From positions 620,001 through 684,000 of the forward strand of contig OZ025845.1 of the NCBI GenBank assembly GCA_964019425.1: DNA of 64,000 bases, given 5' to 3'. Source of the DNA: Flectonema sp. DT1601 (taxonomy: Eukaryota; Euglenozoa; Diplonemea; Diplonemida; Diplonemidae). Below, piece by piece: positions 53,297 through 64,000 of the stretch. A program made the position numbers and the translations under genes. The notes beneath the pieces are model-generated. The model was given only the letters and a program-made list of their open reading frames with translations, did no database searches and was not told where the DNA came from. Within the stretch, counting starts at the first letter, position 1, and each line of letters starts with the position of its first letter.

Positions 53297-56200
53297 TTTA
53301 TTTATTATTATTTTTTTTTTCTTTTTTCTGATGCACCTAACGCGTGATAAGTTTCTTGACTTCCTCGGGACTTGCATTTGAAATGACCTGTTTCCCTACG
53401 CACGTTGTTCAACTGAGTCTTAGTCCTCTACTTGCATCTATATTTAATTTTTTTTGTATTGTTTTTTGTTTGGTTGTATGATTTGTATTCTCCCCCCTCT
53501 TGCAAAGTTTCACTCCCCTCTTGCAAAAAAAAAAAAAAAGAAAAAAAAAAAAAAAAAAAACTAATCATAAAGCCAGCTAACCGAAGTGGTATTTTGGATC
53601 ACACGCAGCCTCTGAAGCTGAATAAGTATCGGCAGCGAGAGCGTCTAATTTTTTTTTTTACTTTTTTTACTTTTTCTTCTTAGTTAAGGAGAACACTTTT
53701 GGCTTGTTCAGAACGGAATTCCCCCTCGGGGACGAAGGAGATTCTTTTTTTTTTCTTTTTTTTTCCCTTTCATTTGCATAATAATAATGGCACTGTTTCG
53801 TTCACAAAAAAAAAAAAAAAAAAAAAACGTGAGCGCAACCTTTTTTCTTCCTATCATACCTTGCGCGTGTTAGGTACTTAAGTTTCCTCATGTAATTCAA
53901 AGACAAAAATAAAAATAAAAAAAAAGTTTGTAATTTATAGTGATTGCCGCAGACTATGGTACACAGTAATTTATATCTGTTTTTTTTCTCTCTTCAACCC
54001 CCCTAAATTATTTCGGTAAATCAGTTATGTTGTTGTTTCCCTTTTTTTTTAATTTATTTTTTATTTTTAAATTTTGTATTGTAGAAGTAGTGAAGTTTCA
54101 TATTTCAACGTTAAAGAAAACACGCACACCACGTAGGACGAAATGAAAAAAAAAAAAAAAAAAAAAAACAGCAAACACACAGAGGGAATCATCGCTGCTC
54201 TTTTGTAGCTATTAAAAAAGAAAAAAAGAAAAAAAGAAAAGTATCAATAAAATAAAGTCCTCTTTCAAATACTAATAACATTCCATAAAGAAACTAATTT
54301 AAGTTTCCAACGCAGTAATTCATTCTTCTTTCCCCGTTGGGTACTTTTTTGGAAAGCAAGCTTTCTGGGGGAAATAATATTTTATTTCCTATCAGCCGGC
54401 TGGAAGCACCTTCTGTAGTCAGCCTGTGGAACAATAAAACGCGAATACAAATGGAATCGTGTCCGCATGGTCCCCTTTTATTGTGGGGATTTTTTTTTCC
54501 TTCTCTTGATTCTTTTTTTTTTTTTTTTTTTTGTTTTTTTAATTTTAAAAAACGAGTTACCGTCTTGAACTGAGAGAGACTTGTTTTGGAATAAATAACT
54601 TTAAAGGTTTTCTTCTTCAACTTTTTATCTGCTTTTTTTCACTTTGAAAAAGAGAGGAATGATCATAATCGTGAACGTAGAGTTTTTTTTGTGATTTTGT
54701 TTTTACATCGCAAATGTGATCATCGTTCTCTCAAAATCGGACCTGTTGCAGAATGTTTCTTCTCGATCATCAAGTGTTGGCTTCGTTTCGAACTCTTACT
54801 TCTGAGAGGTGCCTGTTCTGCACCCTTCGGTCCCCCCGCCGCCCCCCCTTTTTTTTTTCTTAAAAAGTAGTCGCATTCGACTCAATCTCTCCGTACTTAA
54901 CTCACGTACCGAGAATTGTTTTTTATTTTATTTTTTTTATTTTATTTTATTTTTTTTTTGCACCGAGAGGAGTCGGGGGGAAAAAAAAACTTTATTCAGA
55001 TTAAGGACCGTTTATTTATTATGTCAAATGTTGTCTGCCGTCGGTATCAACTGTCTGCGATCAACAAAATATAAGAATTTTATCTGAATGGTTTTCTTTT
55101 TTTCATCTTTCCCCTTTTTTTTTTTTTTTTTCCTTTTTTTTTTTTTCCTTTTAAGGTTATTCTGTGCAGTCGTGTTTTTATGTCAATTTTGGAGGCTAAG
55201 AATCAAAGCCAAAAAAAAAAAAAAAAGAAAGAAGGAAAAAAGAAAGAAAAATAAAAGAAAAAAAAGAAGAACTCATTTGGTTTATTCAGGTTTGTATTCC
55301 TCATTTTGGTTATTTAGTTTTTTGGAAGCAGTCGTGAATTCCAACTGGTGGAGATGCTATCTTTGAACTTTTACCCTAAAGAGGTAGACTTCCTCGACTT
55401 CATTAGTAAATGTTGTTTTTTATCTATTTTTCCCCCTCTTTTTTTTTCTTTTACAAGCGCATGACTTTTTTTTTTTTAAAAAAAAAAAACGTAAACGTAA
55501 CGTTCGAGTATGAATGATGTTGGAAATTCTCTCTCCGCTGTTGGTCTTTTTTTTAATACGGAAAATTTTTTAAAAAAAAATAATAATGAAATTCTACTTT
55601 GAATAAAAGCCATATTGTCAAGTTGCTTCTATATTTAATTTAACTGTTTTTTTTTTTTTTTTTTAAATACGAGATGTGTTCTTTTTTTGTGTGTATTCGG
55701 CTTACCTACTTGAAGGCTGCTTTAAGTCTTTTTGCTAACTAACTAAGTCAAACTACCTATTCCGTGACCAGAGGGGGGAATCCTATGCTTTACTTTGTTG
55801 GTGTCTTTTCTTTGTATTTGTATTTTCAAAAAAAAAAAAAGGAACCGATTGCTACAGTTATATTTTTAAAACTGCAAAAAAAAAAAAAAAATCATGAGCT
55901 TCTATTGTAATCGTAGGCTGTTGGATTGAAAATCTTTTTTTTATTGTTGTTGTTGTTGTTAGTCGTTGTTAGTTGGTCCAACGGGTGTGTTGTTTTCTTA
56001 TTTTTTTTCTTTGGAGTCATCCGGTTCCTTTTGCACGCAAGAGAAATCCAGGAAGCCTCTTTTTTTTTTTTCTGTTTCAATTCTTTTTTTCTGTTTCAAT
56101 ATTCTCTCTTCTCTTCCCGTTGTATTATCCCTTTTGTGTCAAGGTGAACTGAAAACGTCACTTTCTTTTGTCTTTTTTAAGAAAAAAAGAAAAGTGGCCA

Positions 56201-58600
56201 CACCTGTGCTTACAGACGGTCAAAATCTTTCGAATTTGCGTCAGTTTTATTGCAGCAGTGATTTTTATGTCTTCTGTGAGATACATTTTTTTTTTTTTTT
56301 TTTGTTTGTTTGTTTTTTTTTGTTTTCTTCCTTGCATTGAGTGTCGCATTATAGACAATGGGTTTATTCTGTTTTGGTTCTGTAGTATTTTTTTTTTAAG
56401 AAAAAAAAAAACAAAAAGAAAAAGCCCTTTACTCATCACAACGACTAATGCGATTTGTCAATCCCCCAAATCTATAAAAAGTTTCGTAAACTGATGGAGA
56501 AGTTTTTTTTTTTTTTTTTTTGTTCTGAACAAAAGATGTAAATCACAATTATTATGAACTCTAAGTGAGCGAAAACAGTAGTAGTAGCAGTAGTATGTTG
56601 GCAGCACAGTATTCCCTTTTTTTTTTTCAACCCATTCTAGCGAGTTTTTAGTAAATCAAGTTTCTTCCCTTCCGTTGGCATCCGCAAGCGAAGACTTTTT
56701 CTTGTTCTACATCAGTTCAGCATTGGTGTGCCCCTCTTCCCTTGCGGGTATTTAATGGATGACACTACCTTAGCTTATTTAAGGCGCGTTGCTGCGAAAT
56801 AGCAATTTTAGTCAATATTTGTTCTTTTTATTTATTTCCATACATATTTGACGAAGTAGTTAATACGTGAAGGCCTGCACTCTGCCGTATCTGGATTTTC
56901 GCTTCCCAGGCGCTCGCTATTAACTCGATTCCGTATGTTGTCACTGAATGACAACATGGAAGCAGAGATGTGTATGCAACTGTGTTAGAAATACTTATTA
57001 TAATGTAAGTTCCTCTACATGCTGAGTGTTTGCCTATATTAACATTACCTTTAGTCAACTGTATCATGACTAACGTTTGTTTTAGTTAACTCTGGTACGA
57101 ATCAAGTTTCTTCCCTTCCGTTGGCATCCACAAGCGAAGACTTTTTCTTGTTCATCAGTTCAGCATTGGTGCGCCCCTCTTCCCTTGCAGCTATTAATTG
57201 CGGATGACACTACCTTAGCTTATTTCTCTAACACTGTCTGCTCGCGTGTTTAGGTAGTCATTTGTTCCAGGTTATTCTACGTCTCTTATCGTCTGTGAGA
57301 GTCTCACGGTATCTGGTAGCGATATAACTGGATTCCCCTGTTGAGCTCATCCTGGCTTTTGGCTTCCTAGGCTAAAGAAATTAAGGTCCGTGCTTGGTAG
57401 TGTCCTGCGAAATAGTAATTTTTAGCTAACATTAATTTCCATACATAATTGACGAGGTAGTTAATACGTGAAGATCATCACTCTGCCGTATCTGGATTTA
57501 ATTTCCCAGGCGCTCACCGCTATTTAAGTAATTGAATAACTCGATTCCGTATGTTGTCACTGAATGACAACATGGAAGCAGAGATGTGTATGCAACTGTG
57601 TTAGAAATATTTATTATAATGTAAGTTCCTCTACATGCTGAGTGTTTGCCTATATTAACATTACCTTTAGTCAACTGTATCATGACTAACGTTTGTTTTA
57701 GTTAAATCTGGTACGAATCAAGTTTCTTCCCTTCCGTTGGCATCCACAAGCGAAGACTTTTTCTTGTTCATCAGTTCAGCATTGGTGCGCCCCTCTTCCC
57801 TTGCAGTTGTTTAATTTGCGGATGACACTACCTTAGCTTATTTCTCTAACACTGTCTGCTCGCGTGTTTAGGTAGTCATTTGTTCCAGGTTATTCTACGT
57901 CTCTTATCGTCTGTGAGAGTCTCACGGTATCTGGTAGCGATATAACTGGATCCCCTGTTGAGCTTATCCTGGCTTTTGGCTTCCTAGGCTAAAAAAAATT
58001 AAGGTCCGTGCTTGGTAGTGTCTTGCGAAATAGTAATTTTTAGCTAACATTAATTTCCATAATATTAATACGTGAAGATCATTACTCTGCCGTATCTGGA
58101 TTTAATCAGGCGCTCGCTATTAACTCGATTCCGTATGTTGTCACTGAATGACAACATGGAAGCAGAGATGTGTATGCAACTGTGTTAGAAATATTTATTA
58201 TAATGTAAGTTCCTCTACATGCTGAGTGTTTGCCTATATTAACATTACCTTTAGTCAACTGTATCATGACTAACGTTTGTTTTAGTTAACTCTGGTCCAA
58301 TGCAGATATTTTATTTCTTCATAAGAAAATTTCAAACATTCAAGTCCTCCCTTCCGCTGTTGCTTTCAAAGAATAAAGAAAAAAAAAGAAAAAAAAGAAA
58401 AAAGAGAGAAATAAAAAGAATTACGCGGTCTCCCCCCAAAGTGGAGAGGAGTGACCATAAGAAACAAGAAAATAAATTTTATTTTATTTTATTTTTTTAA
58501 AAAAAATTAAGTTTTGTGTATCGATTTTCAGGACAGAATAATTAAAAATGATGAATTACACTAATTTATATTAAAAAAAATTAATTTCTGCAGCAGCAAC
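53297..58600. other. Largest gene-free region (5.3 kb)
   Basis: No supported gene on either strand. 53.3-56.6 kb is AT-rich spacer with dozens of A or T runs. 56.65-58.30 kb is the three-copy tandem array. The open frames on both strands here are Phe/Lys homopolymer artefacts or short reads across the array. TTAATTTCTGCAG (58581-58593) lies just before the CCDC40 start. Confidence 0.6.
56654..58296. repeat. Three-copy tandem array, units of 446, 616 and 581 bp
   Basis: Units start with AATCAAGTTTCTTCCCTTCC at 56654, 57100 and 57716 and end with AACTCTGGT-type sequence. Units two and three share a 170-bp middle (CTAACACTGTCTGCTCGCG to GGTCCGTGCTTGGTAGTG) that unit one lacks. All three carry the module TAACATTACCTTTAGTCAAC near their ends and a perfect palindrome ATGTTGTCA-CTGAA-TGACAACAT (56935, 57551, 58135). 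Fragments occur at 7.73 and 47.84 kb, so it derives from a dispersed family. No open frame runs through the units. Confidence 0.92.
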
Positions 58601-61432
58601 ATGTCGGATGTTGGGGCGGCACCGCCGGAAGGCGAGACAAGCCAACCTGAAGAAGTCGAAACAGCTCCTCCTCAGCCATACCACGATGGCAACCTCCAAG
58701 ACGATGACAGCGATTCTGAGATGGACGCAGAAGCTGAAGTCCTTGTTTCAATTCAACGACGTATCGAGGCACAGCTTCGAAGGAATTTAGAAGACTTAGC
58801 GCTCAGTATGAAGGAAGCAACAACTGAATTAAAACGAGTAAAACAAACTCGTGAAGACACAGGTGTTGAGTTATACAATGTTCAGCAACACTTAGCAAAG
58901 CTGCAAGAGAATTTAGAAAGGGGTCACGATAACTTTACTGCTGTTCAAGGACTAAAGGTTCAAAAAGAAAAAGAAAGAGCAGATGTATACAAACAGTTTG
59001 AACAGAACAAGGGAACTATCGAAGCAATGCGTAAGAAGTATTTTAAATATCAGGCGGAACTCGATAAGCTTTCTGAAACAATTCTCAGAGTTGAGCATTT
59101 CAATCGTCAAATCAGATCAGAAATATCAGTCGAACAGCGAGCAACATACACTGCAGAAGACGCTATTCAGAAATTAGAACAAGGAAAACTAAAACAAGAC
59201 TTCTTAATAGACAATCTAAACGAACAGATAAAGTCAAAAACACATCAACTCGCCCTCTACAGCAGTCAGCTTTCTTCTCAATCTGCTGAAACAAAGATGG
59301 CGAGAGACACGTTAGCCGAGGCATTAGCAGAGATGGAGGCGATCCAATTTGAAAAAAAACAACTCCTCCAACAGTGGAAGACTTCTCTGATTGGAATGCA
59401 GAGAAGGGATGAAACTCTTCGGGCAACTGAAGAAGCGTTAAATCTTCAAAAGGAGCAGCTTATGGCACTTGACAACGAGATCTTAGGATACCGTCACAGC
59501 ATTAAGAAGGAACAAGAAAACAATGAAAGGCTTACTCAGGTGTTGGCAAAGACTGAAAACGAAGTTAATTTCCTTGAAAAACAGGTGGATTCACTTCTCG
59601 AACGAAAACAAAAATCAAACGATAAATTCACAATGTTGAAAAGATCACTCGACCACACTGATGCCGAAACTAGAAAAGCAGAAAACGAAGTTAAAAGCAT
59701 CCAGGCGGACATTGCCGTTACTTCAAAACGCTATCAGAAATCCAGCAGAGTGGTCTCTGAGATGGAGCAAAAAGTATTAGAAACTCTCTCATCGCAAACA
59801 ACATTAAAAAAAGGATCTCAATCTGCTTTACAGGAAATTGAGCAAATGAAGGGAGCCATAAGTGAAAAGGAACTGCAGGTTACGCAAATGGAAAATGAAC
59901 TCGCCAGGACCAGAGTTGACACCCTTCAAACACAAGCTCACAATGAAGTTCTGAAAGGTACAATGGTCGAATTAGAAAGAGAACTCTCAAGTAAAGATCA
60001 GCTTATTGAAAAGTTTCAAGTCGACATCAGAAGAAAACACGATGAGATAGAAAGAAAACAAAAGATGCTTGATCAACTAAACCGACAATACGATTCCATA
60101 ATCGGACAGCAGGGAACTGAAGATGGTGTAGAGGGAGTCGGTCCATTGGAAGCGACTATAAATAATTTATCAAAAGCAATCACATCAAAGAGTTCTGAGA
60201 ATGATACTCTTCAGAGAGATTGGATAAAGTCACAAACGGAACTCGTTAACACAAAAACGAAAGCAGCAGAGTTGGGGAGAGCAATCCAAGAATTAAATGC
60301 GCAATCAACGATCTTATCACAAAAGAGAATACGACTTACGAACAACGCGAAGTCTCATGGTCAAGAAATACATTCCATCGAAGACAAAATGGAATCTATG
60401 CATCTCCTTCAACAAAAACTAAATGATCTCCTCTCTAAGAATGCTTCAAAACAAGATCAAGTTGCAAACGATAACTTCAACATAGAAAATGATTTGATTA
60501 AAAGATTAAAACAACGAAAAGTAGAGGCCATTCAATTGGAAGAAAAGATTTTCACAATCAAAGAATCGAAGAGACAGGTCATGAATGACATTCTGAACTC
60601 TGAAAGAAACGTCATGTTTTGGGAAAAAAAGATTCAAATCGCCAAGGAAACTGAACTGGCACTCGACCCAACCGTTGGCAAAGAAGAAATCAACAGAATG
60701 AAGAGAGAAATCTACATCATGGAGCAGAGGTTGCATAATCTTAAAAAGGAACAAAAGCGAAAGATTGAAGAAATGGAAAAACAAATTGACCACCGAGATG
60801 TCCTTCGCTCAAAGGGACAAGCCGCTCAGGCATCAACAGCCACGGGAACTAGAAACACGACCAAGGCGGCTTTGCGTAAAGAGAATCAAAGGCTAGCTAA
60901 CGAGCTGAAAGCCATGAAATCGGAAGCTCAAAAACGAGACACGCAAATCAAGTCCAGCATAGCCAACACAGAAAAGACATCTCTTGAGATTGAACGCGTT
61001 GGCAATGAACTCTCATCTCTTGAAAAGGAACTTTCTGACGTCAAACTCGACTCCAATTCCAAAAGTATTGAACGAACCAAAGCAACTGATGAGAAAACTC
61101 GAAAGCAGAAAACTCTTCAACGTCTGCTTGATGCTCAGAAACGTCAATACCAGGTTTGTGTTGTTTTATTATTATATTTCATTTTAGTTTATAATTCAAA
61201 CAAATTAACCAAACCTACAGATGCAACCTGCTGAAGCTAATGAACAAAGACAGGCACAGCTTAGCCAGCAACACAATGCTGTGGCTCAGGTTGTCAATGG
61301 TTTGTTTTTATATATTTTCTTTTTTAAATTGGTAGTAATTATTGTTAGAAAACAACAACCACGACCACAGAGCTGAAAGTCATGTTTCCTGAGTACGCTG
61401 CTGAGTTAATAGAAATAACAGCAGAGTTCTGA
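58601..61432 (+). CDS. CCDC40: CCDC40 (CFAP172), axonemal 96-nm ruler coiled-coil protein
   Basis: Three exons, 58601-61153, 61221-61299 and 61371-61432 (TGA), give 897 residues; introns are 67 and 71 bp. After an acidic, Pro-rich N-terminus (about 45 residues), nearly the whole protein is heptad-rich coiled coil. The stretch RNVMFWEKKIQIAKE (about residue 670) followed by EINRMKREIYIMEQRL is the most conserved CCDC40 segment, and the upstream KRIRLTNNAKSHGQEIHSIE also fits. With CCDC39 it forms the ruler that sets the 96-nm repeat of ciliary doublets and places inner arms and the dynein regulatory complex. This is the best evidence that the organism has motile flagella. CCDC39 itself is not in the window. 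Confidence 0.9.
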
Positions 61433-61762
61433 TGTGATGGATGTTGGTTCACATAGTCCATGGTGAGGAACGCATCTCACGTTGTGGTGAGTGGTACTCG
61501 CCGCCATATTATTTATGATACAATGCAGTTAGAATTGTACAAAATAAAAACAAATTTTTCACCCCCTCACCCCCACATCCCCCACTTACTGTGTATATAT
61601 TTATTTTTAATCGGTTTTGTTTTGACAATTGTTGACAACTGTTTTTTTTTTTTTTTTTTCCCCTTTCAATTTATTGTTTATTGTTTATGATTTTTTTTTT
61701 TTTTCTTTTCAGGCGTACACTTTTTTTTCAACTCTTACAAAAAAAAAGAAAAAAAAAAAAAA
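61433..61762. other. Intergenic
   Basis: 330 bp with a faint dispersed-repeat remnant (TTTATGATACAATGCAGTTA, 61512-61531), T runs, and a T-rich tract ending in TTTTCAG near 61712, 50 bases before the SPRY gene start. No gene is seen. Confidence 0.55.
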
Positions 61763-62488
61763 ATGGCTACTGAAGAATTAACATCGTTGGCCCTGAAGTG
61801 GGCACACTACAGTGAAAACATTTATGAGAGTTCCGAAGACGATTCGAAGATAATTTATAAATACAAAGACAGAACTGATGGTCCACCACCAGCCATGAGC
61901 CCAGATGAGAAATTTTTTCAGGACCTCTACATGTATGTTATTGCTTTATTATAATGAAAAAAAAAAACGAAAAAAAAAAAAAAAAAAAACAGTACTGCTC
62001 GTGCTGATCAATGTTTCAAACCAGACACTGGGAAATACTATTGGGAAATGGCAGTGAACCTCGATAACTTAAAGATTGGAGTATGTTTGGAAGAAGCTGA
62101 TACCACAACAGGTTTGGGAACAGATACCGACTCTTGGGGTGTTTATATCCAAACAGGAGAATGTGAGCACAATAGAACTGAAAGACTAAAACCAGAAGGA
62201 GTTCAGAGAAAGTTATGGAGACTTGTCGTTACTATTTCTGGTGGACGATTTGGTTGTTTGCTTGACACCAACAAGGGAACTCTTCGACTGTTTTTCAACG
62301 GCGAGTATCAAGGAATTGCATTTGGAGAAAACAGCGGTCTGAAAGGAAAGACTCTTTATCCAGCTATTGGCATAGCAAGTTTCGAAGACAACAATCGTAC
62401 AATTGGAAAGGGACAGAAGTACGTAAAGTTTGTATCTGATATGCCAGTCCCAGCCATACCGTCTGTCGACAAGAAGGTAATTTGCTAA
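61763..62488 (+). CDS. SPRY (B30.2-like) domain protein
   Basis: Two exons, 61763-61932 and 61993-62488, give 221 residues with a 60-bp intron (GTATG...AAACAG). The SPRY fold fills about residues 58-205: TGKYYWEMAVNLDNLKIGVC, DTDSWGVYIQTGE, GGRFGCLLDTNKGTLRLFFN and LYPAIGIASFEDN follow the family's strand order (YWE, G-C/V, W-G, D...G.L.F..NG, YPA). No RING, B-box or other partner domain is present, so it is a stand-alone SPRY protein of unknown partner. The last codons (after KK) read VIC-stop; GTAATTTG could instead be a donor to a further exon downstream (an AG at 62724 keeps the frame open), so the C-terminus is uncertain. Confidence 0.8.
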
Positions 62489-62817
62489 AATGTAAAAAAA
62501 AAAAAAAATTTACAAACACATCTTTTTAATGCGAGCACATCTACTAGGGGAAAAAAAAACAAAAAAAAAAACACATTTTTTTTATATTGCCGACTTGGGG
62601 TATTATTGGCTGTTGTTTCTTTTTTTTTTATTTTCCCCCTTCTATTTTTTTAATTTCGTCGTTTTTCCCCCCTAACTGAGGGCCAGGTATAACTTTGATT
62701 AACAACTACTAATGTTTCTTTCAGTCAAATTCTTTGATATTAATTCTTTTTGTATTAATACCTAAATGTTGTTACTGTTTTTACATTGTCAAAGTTTCAC
62801 CTCCAACTGAGGGCAAA

Positions 62818-62859
62818 GCTAGCGGGCACTCATCCGAAAGGCTGAGTGCCCGCTGTAGC
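62818..62859 (+). ncRNA. Very stable GC-rich stem-loop with GNRA-type loop
   Basis: GCGGGCACTCA (62822-62832) pairs perfectly with TGAGTGCCCGC (62843-62853). Inside, CC-GAAA-GG forms a GNRA tetraloop hairpin. Outside, GCTA (62818-62821) pairs with TAGC (62856-62859) across a two-base bulge. Such GC-rich pairing in an AT-rich spacer is unlikely by chance. It may be part of an RNA gene, a 3'-UTR element or a hairpin-type end of a mobile element; strand is not determined. Confidence 0.5.
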
Positions 62860-63051
62860 GAAATTAGCAGCAGTCTTTTCTCTTATGGAATTGTAAATCA
62901 ACCAACTGGGAGGCACAAATATCGTAACAGCAGCTGGCCTACCAAACACCTCTCGGTGTTTTTGTTGTCCCTCTTTATTTTTTCTTCATTTTTAATTTTT
63001 TTTTTTTTTTTTTTTTTTACAAAGGAGGTGTTATATTAGTAGAAGAGTAGG

Positions 63052-63136
63052 TTTTTCGCAGAAAAGTTCTATGCGAAAAAAAGGATATGTTGTTCTTTTT
63101 ACCGCGGAAGCGGCAGTCCTCCTGAAGGAGAGGAAA
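63052..63136 (+). ncRNA. Cluster of three stem-loops
   Basis: TTTTTCGCA (63052-63060) pairs perfectly with TGCGAAAAA (63072-63080). CCGC-GGAA-GCGG (63102-63113) has a GNRA-type loop. CTCC-TGAA-GGAG lies at about 63119-63130. The series sits 200 bases after the strong hairpin at 62.82 kb. Possibly one structured transcript; no family recognised. Confidence 0.35.
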
Positions 63137-63655
63137 TCTCGATCTTTCCCACCCCCTCGTCACCACACTTCTTCTACATCCATTTCTTTATATTATGTTT
63201 ATTTATATCCCCGTTTTATCTGTTCACAAAAAAAAAAAAAAAGAAATTGAAAAAAAAAAAAATTGAAGGGAAAAAAAAAGGAAGTCCGGAAGAGAAATCT
63301 TCGGAGAGAGAGAGAGAGAGGGGAAAATAATAGTACTTAAAAAAAAAAAAAAAAAAAAAAAGCATCACACACTTTGGTAAGTGAATGTTTTTCAAACATG
63401 ACTTTCTCTGTTCTTTTTCTTCTCCCTGATTCACATTGGTTAATACAAAGGTAGTTGACAATTCCGAAAAGACACTTCTTCAGTTTGAAGTATTTTTCTG
63501 GTGAATTCCATTTTTTCCACAACAGGTGTCACAACAAAGAGAGTTATCAAAATACTTAAAAAGTTCTCTCATTCAGGTGCTAAAGTGATGACCCCACGCG
63601 TGAAAATCAGGCTATCCGCTTTTCATTAAATCAATAACCTTTTAGAGAAAAGCTT

Positions 63656-64000
63656 ATGTCGTCGCTATTGGAATTCATGCAGCAAAATAACTTCCACTCT
63701 CACAATACTGTAATCTTAACCGCCACTCCCGACTTGTTGGTATAACAAGATACACAGACAGAGTTGACCCTGTTGAACAGCGTGGACATGCTGCTCAGGG
63801 TAAATGAGACACGTTGCACATCCTAAGGGCCCAGATGGGGACAACTTTGGTGAAATGACTTATTTGAGCATTGGAATCGACCAAGAGACCCGATGGTAGT
63901 AATGTAGCGACATTTCTATCAGCAGTATCAGTTCCCACTTATTCACCTGCGTGCTTGCGGCAACAGCAAGAATGCAATGCACGCTGTTACGAGAGATGTC
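63656..64000 (+). CDS. Possible 5' end of a further gene (very tentative)
   Basis: Composition changes near 63.54 kb: homopolymers vanish and base use becomes balanced to the window edge. An ATG at 63656, 12 bases after CCTTTTAG, opens a 29-residue frame (MSSLLEFMQQNN) that ends at TAA unless GTATAACAAG (63740) is a donor. An acceptor AG at 63826-63827 would continue in frame with GPDGDNFGEMTYLSIGIDQE. A later stretch (63913-64000) is also open. No family is recognised and the splice model is unproven. The opposite strand has comparable short open stretches. Confidence 0.2.

Larger units (their letters stand above)
62489..63655. other. Intergenic with several strong stem-loops
   Basis: About 1.2 kb of spacer. 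The stem-loop at 62818-62859 and the group at 63052-63136 are listed separately. Two copies of AACTGAGGGC lie at 62675 and 62805. A GA repeat is at 63303-63320 and long A runs are at 63228-63240 and 63339-63361. A further exon of the SPRY gene cannot be excluded at 62725-62990. Confidence 0.5.

Noticed and set aside
53432-56494. Numerous Phe-, Lys- and Leu-rich open frames on both strands
   Set aside because: All are built on homopolymers with no domain, no conserved composition and no supporting splice signals.
56828-57683. Minus-strand frames MIQLTKGNVNIGKHSACRG in the tandem units
   Set aside because: They are short, lost in the third unit and overlap only the repeat; they look like chance open frames in a duplicated non-coding sequence.
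56654-58296. CRISPR-like array
   Set aside because: Units are about 450-620 bp, similar throughout and in a eukaryotic spacer; there is no short repeat/unique spacer pattern.
62690-62900. SECIS element for a selenoprotein
   Set aside because: The strong hairpin lacks the ATGA/GA quartet and apical AA, and the upstream SPRY gene has no in-frame TGA.

Overview
The window is nuclear DNA from an unplaced single-celled, flagellated eukaryote. The evidence is spliceosomal introns, a CCDC40 homologue (motile-axoneme ruler protein), MCM7, an IP3-receptor-type channel, a MAP kinase and a P4-ATPase. The code looks standard: TAA, TAG and TGA all end genes, and the acidic ribosomal protein P1 stops with TAA exactly after its universal C-terminus. 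Spacers are AT-rich and full of A and T homopolymers of 10-40 bases. I could not name the taxon. A PPR-like protein hints at an organelle with its own RNA. The TDY-type MAP kinase and the one-way gene order would suit a euglenozoan-like lineage, but that is inference.

I support 21 protein genes, all on the + strand, plus one very tentative gene start at the right edge. In order they are: ZNFX1-like helicase (partial at the left edge), PARP6/8-like ADP-ribosyltransferase, MAP kinase, F-box/JmjC protein, MCM7, P4-ATPase flippase, divergent PPP phosphatase, a basic Ser/Pro-rich protein, a SAM/helical-repeat protein with a caspase-like C-terminus, ribosomal P1, a 93-residue protein, a small Cys-rich membrane protein, a PPR-like protein, a charged-helix repeat protein, the IP3-receptor-like channel (six exons, about 2,620 residues), PNO1, a dermatopontin-like polytopic protein with a PTAV/PTAI stalk, a coiled-coil protein, a PH/PDZ/SH3-like scaffold, CCDC40, and a SPRY protein. 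Twenty introns in seven genes were resolved by reading frame. Most are 57-95 bp; the exceptions are 195, 200, 229 and 430 bp.

Two splicing signals stand out. All 20 internal introns end in A/C-rich tracts before AG, with no pyrimidine tract. By contrast, many start codons lie 9-65 bases after a T-rich tract ending in AG. With 21 of 21 genes on one strand, this fits polycistronic transcription with trans-splicing at gene starts, although introns in 5' leaders would also explain it.

Non-coding content includes an almost pure AAAC intron, an ATT microsatellite of about 480 bp, a 1.6-kb three-copy tandem array with a perfect palindrome, and a dispersed repeat family (6.6-8.3, 36.5, 47.8-49.0, 50.9 and 57-58.3 kb). 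There are also several GC-rich stem-loop islands (13.39-13.51, 62.82-62.86 and 63.05-63.14 kb) that look like structured RNA. No virus-derived element, rRNA, convincing tRNA or CRISPR array was seen.
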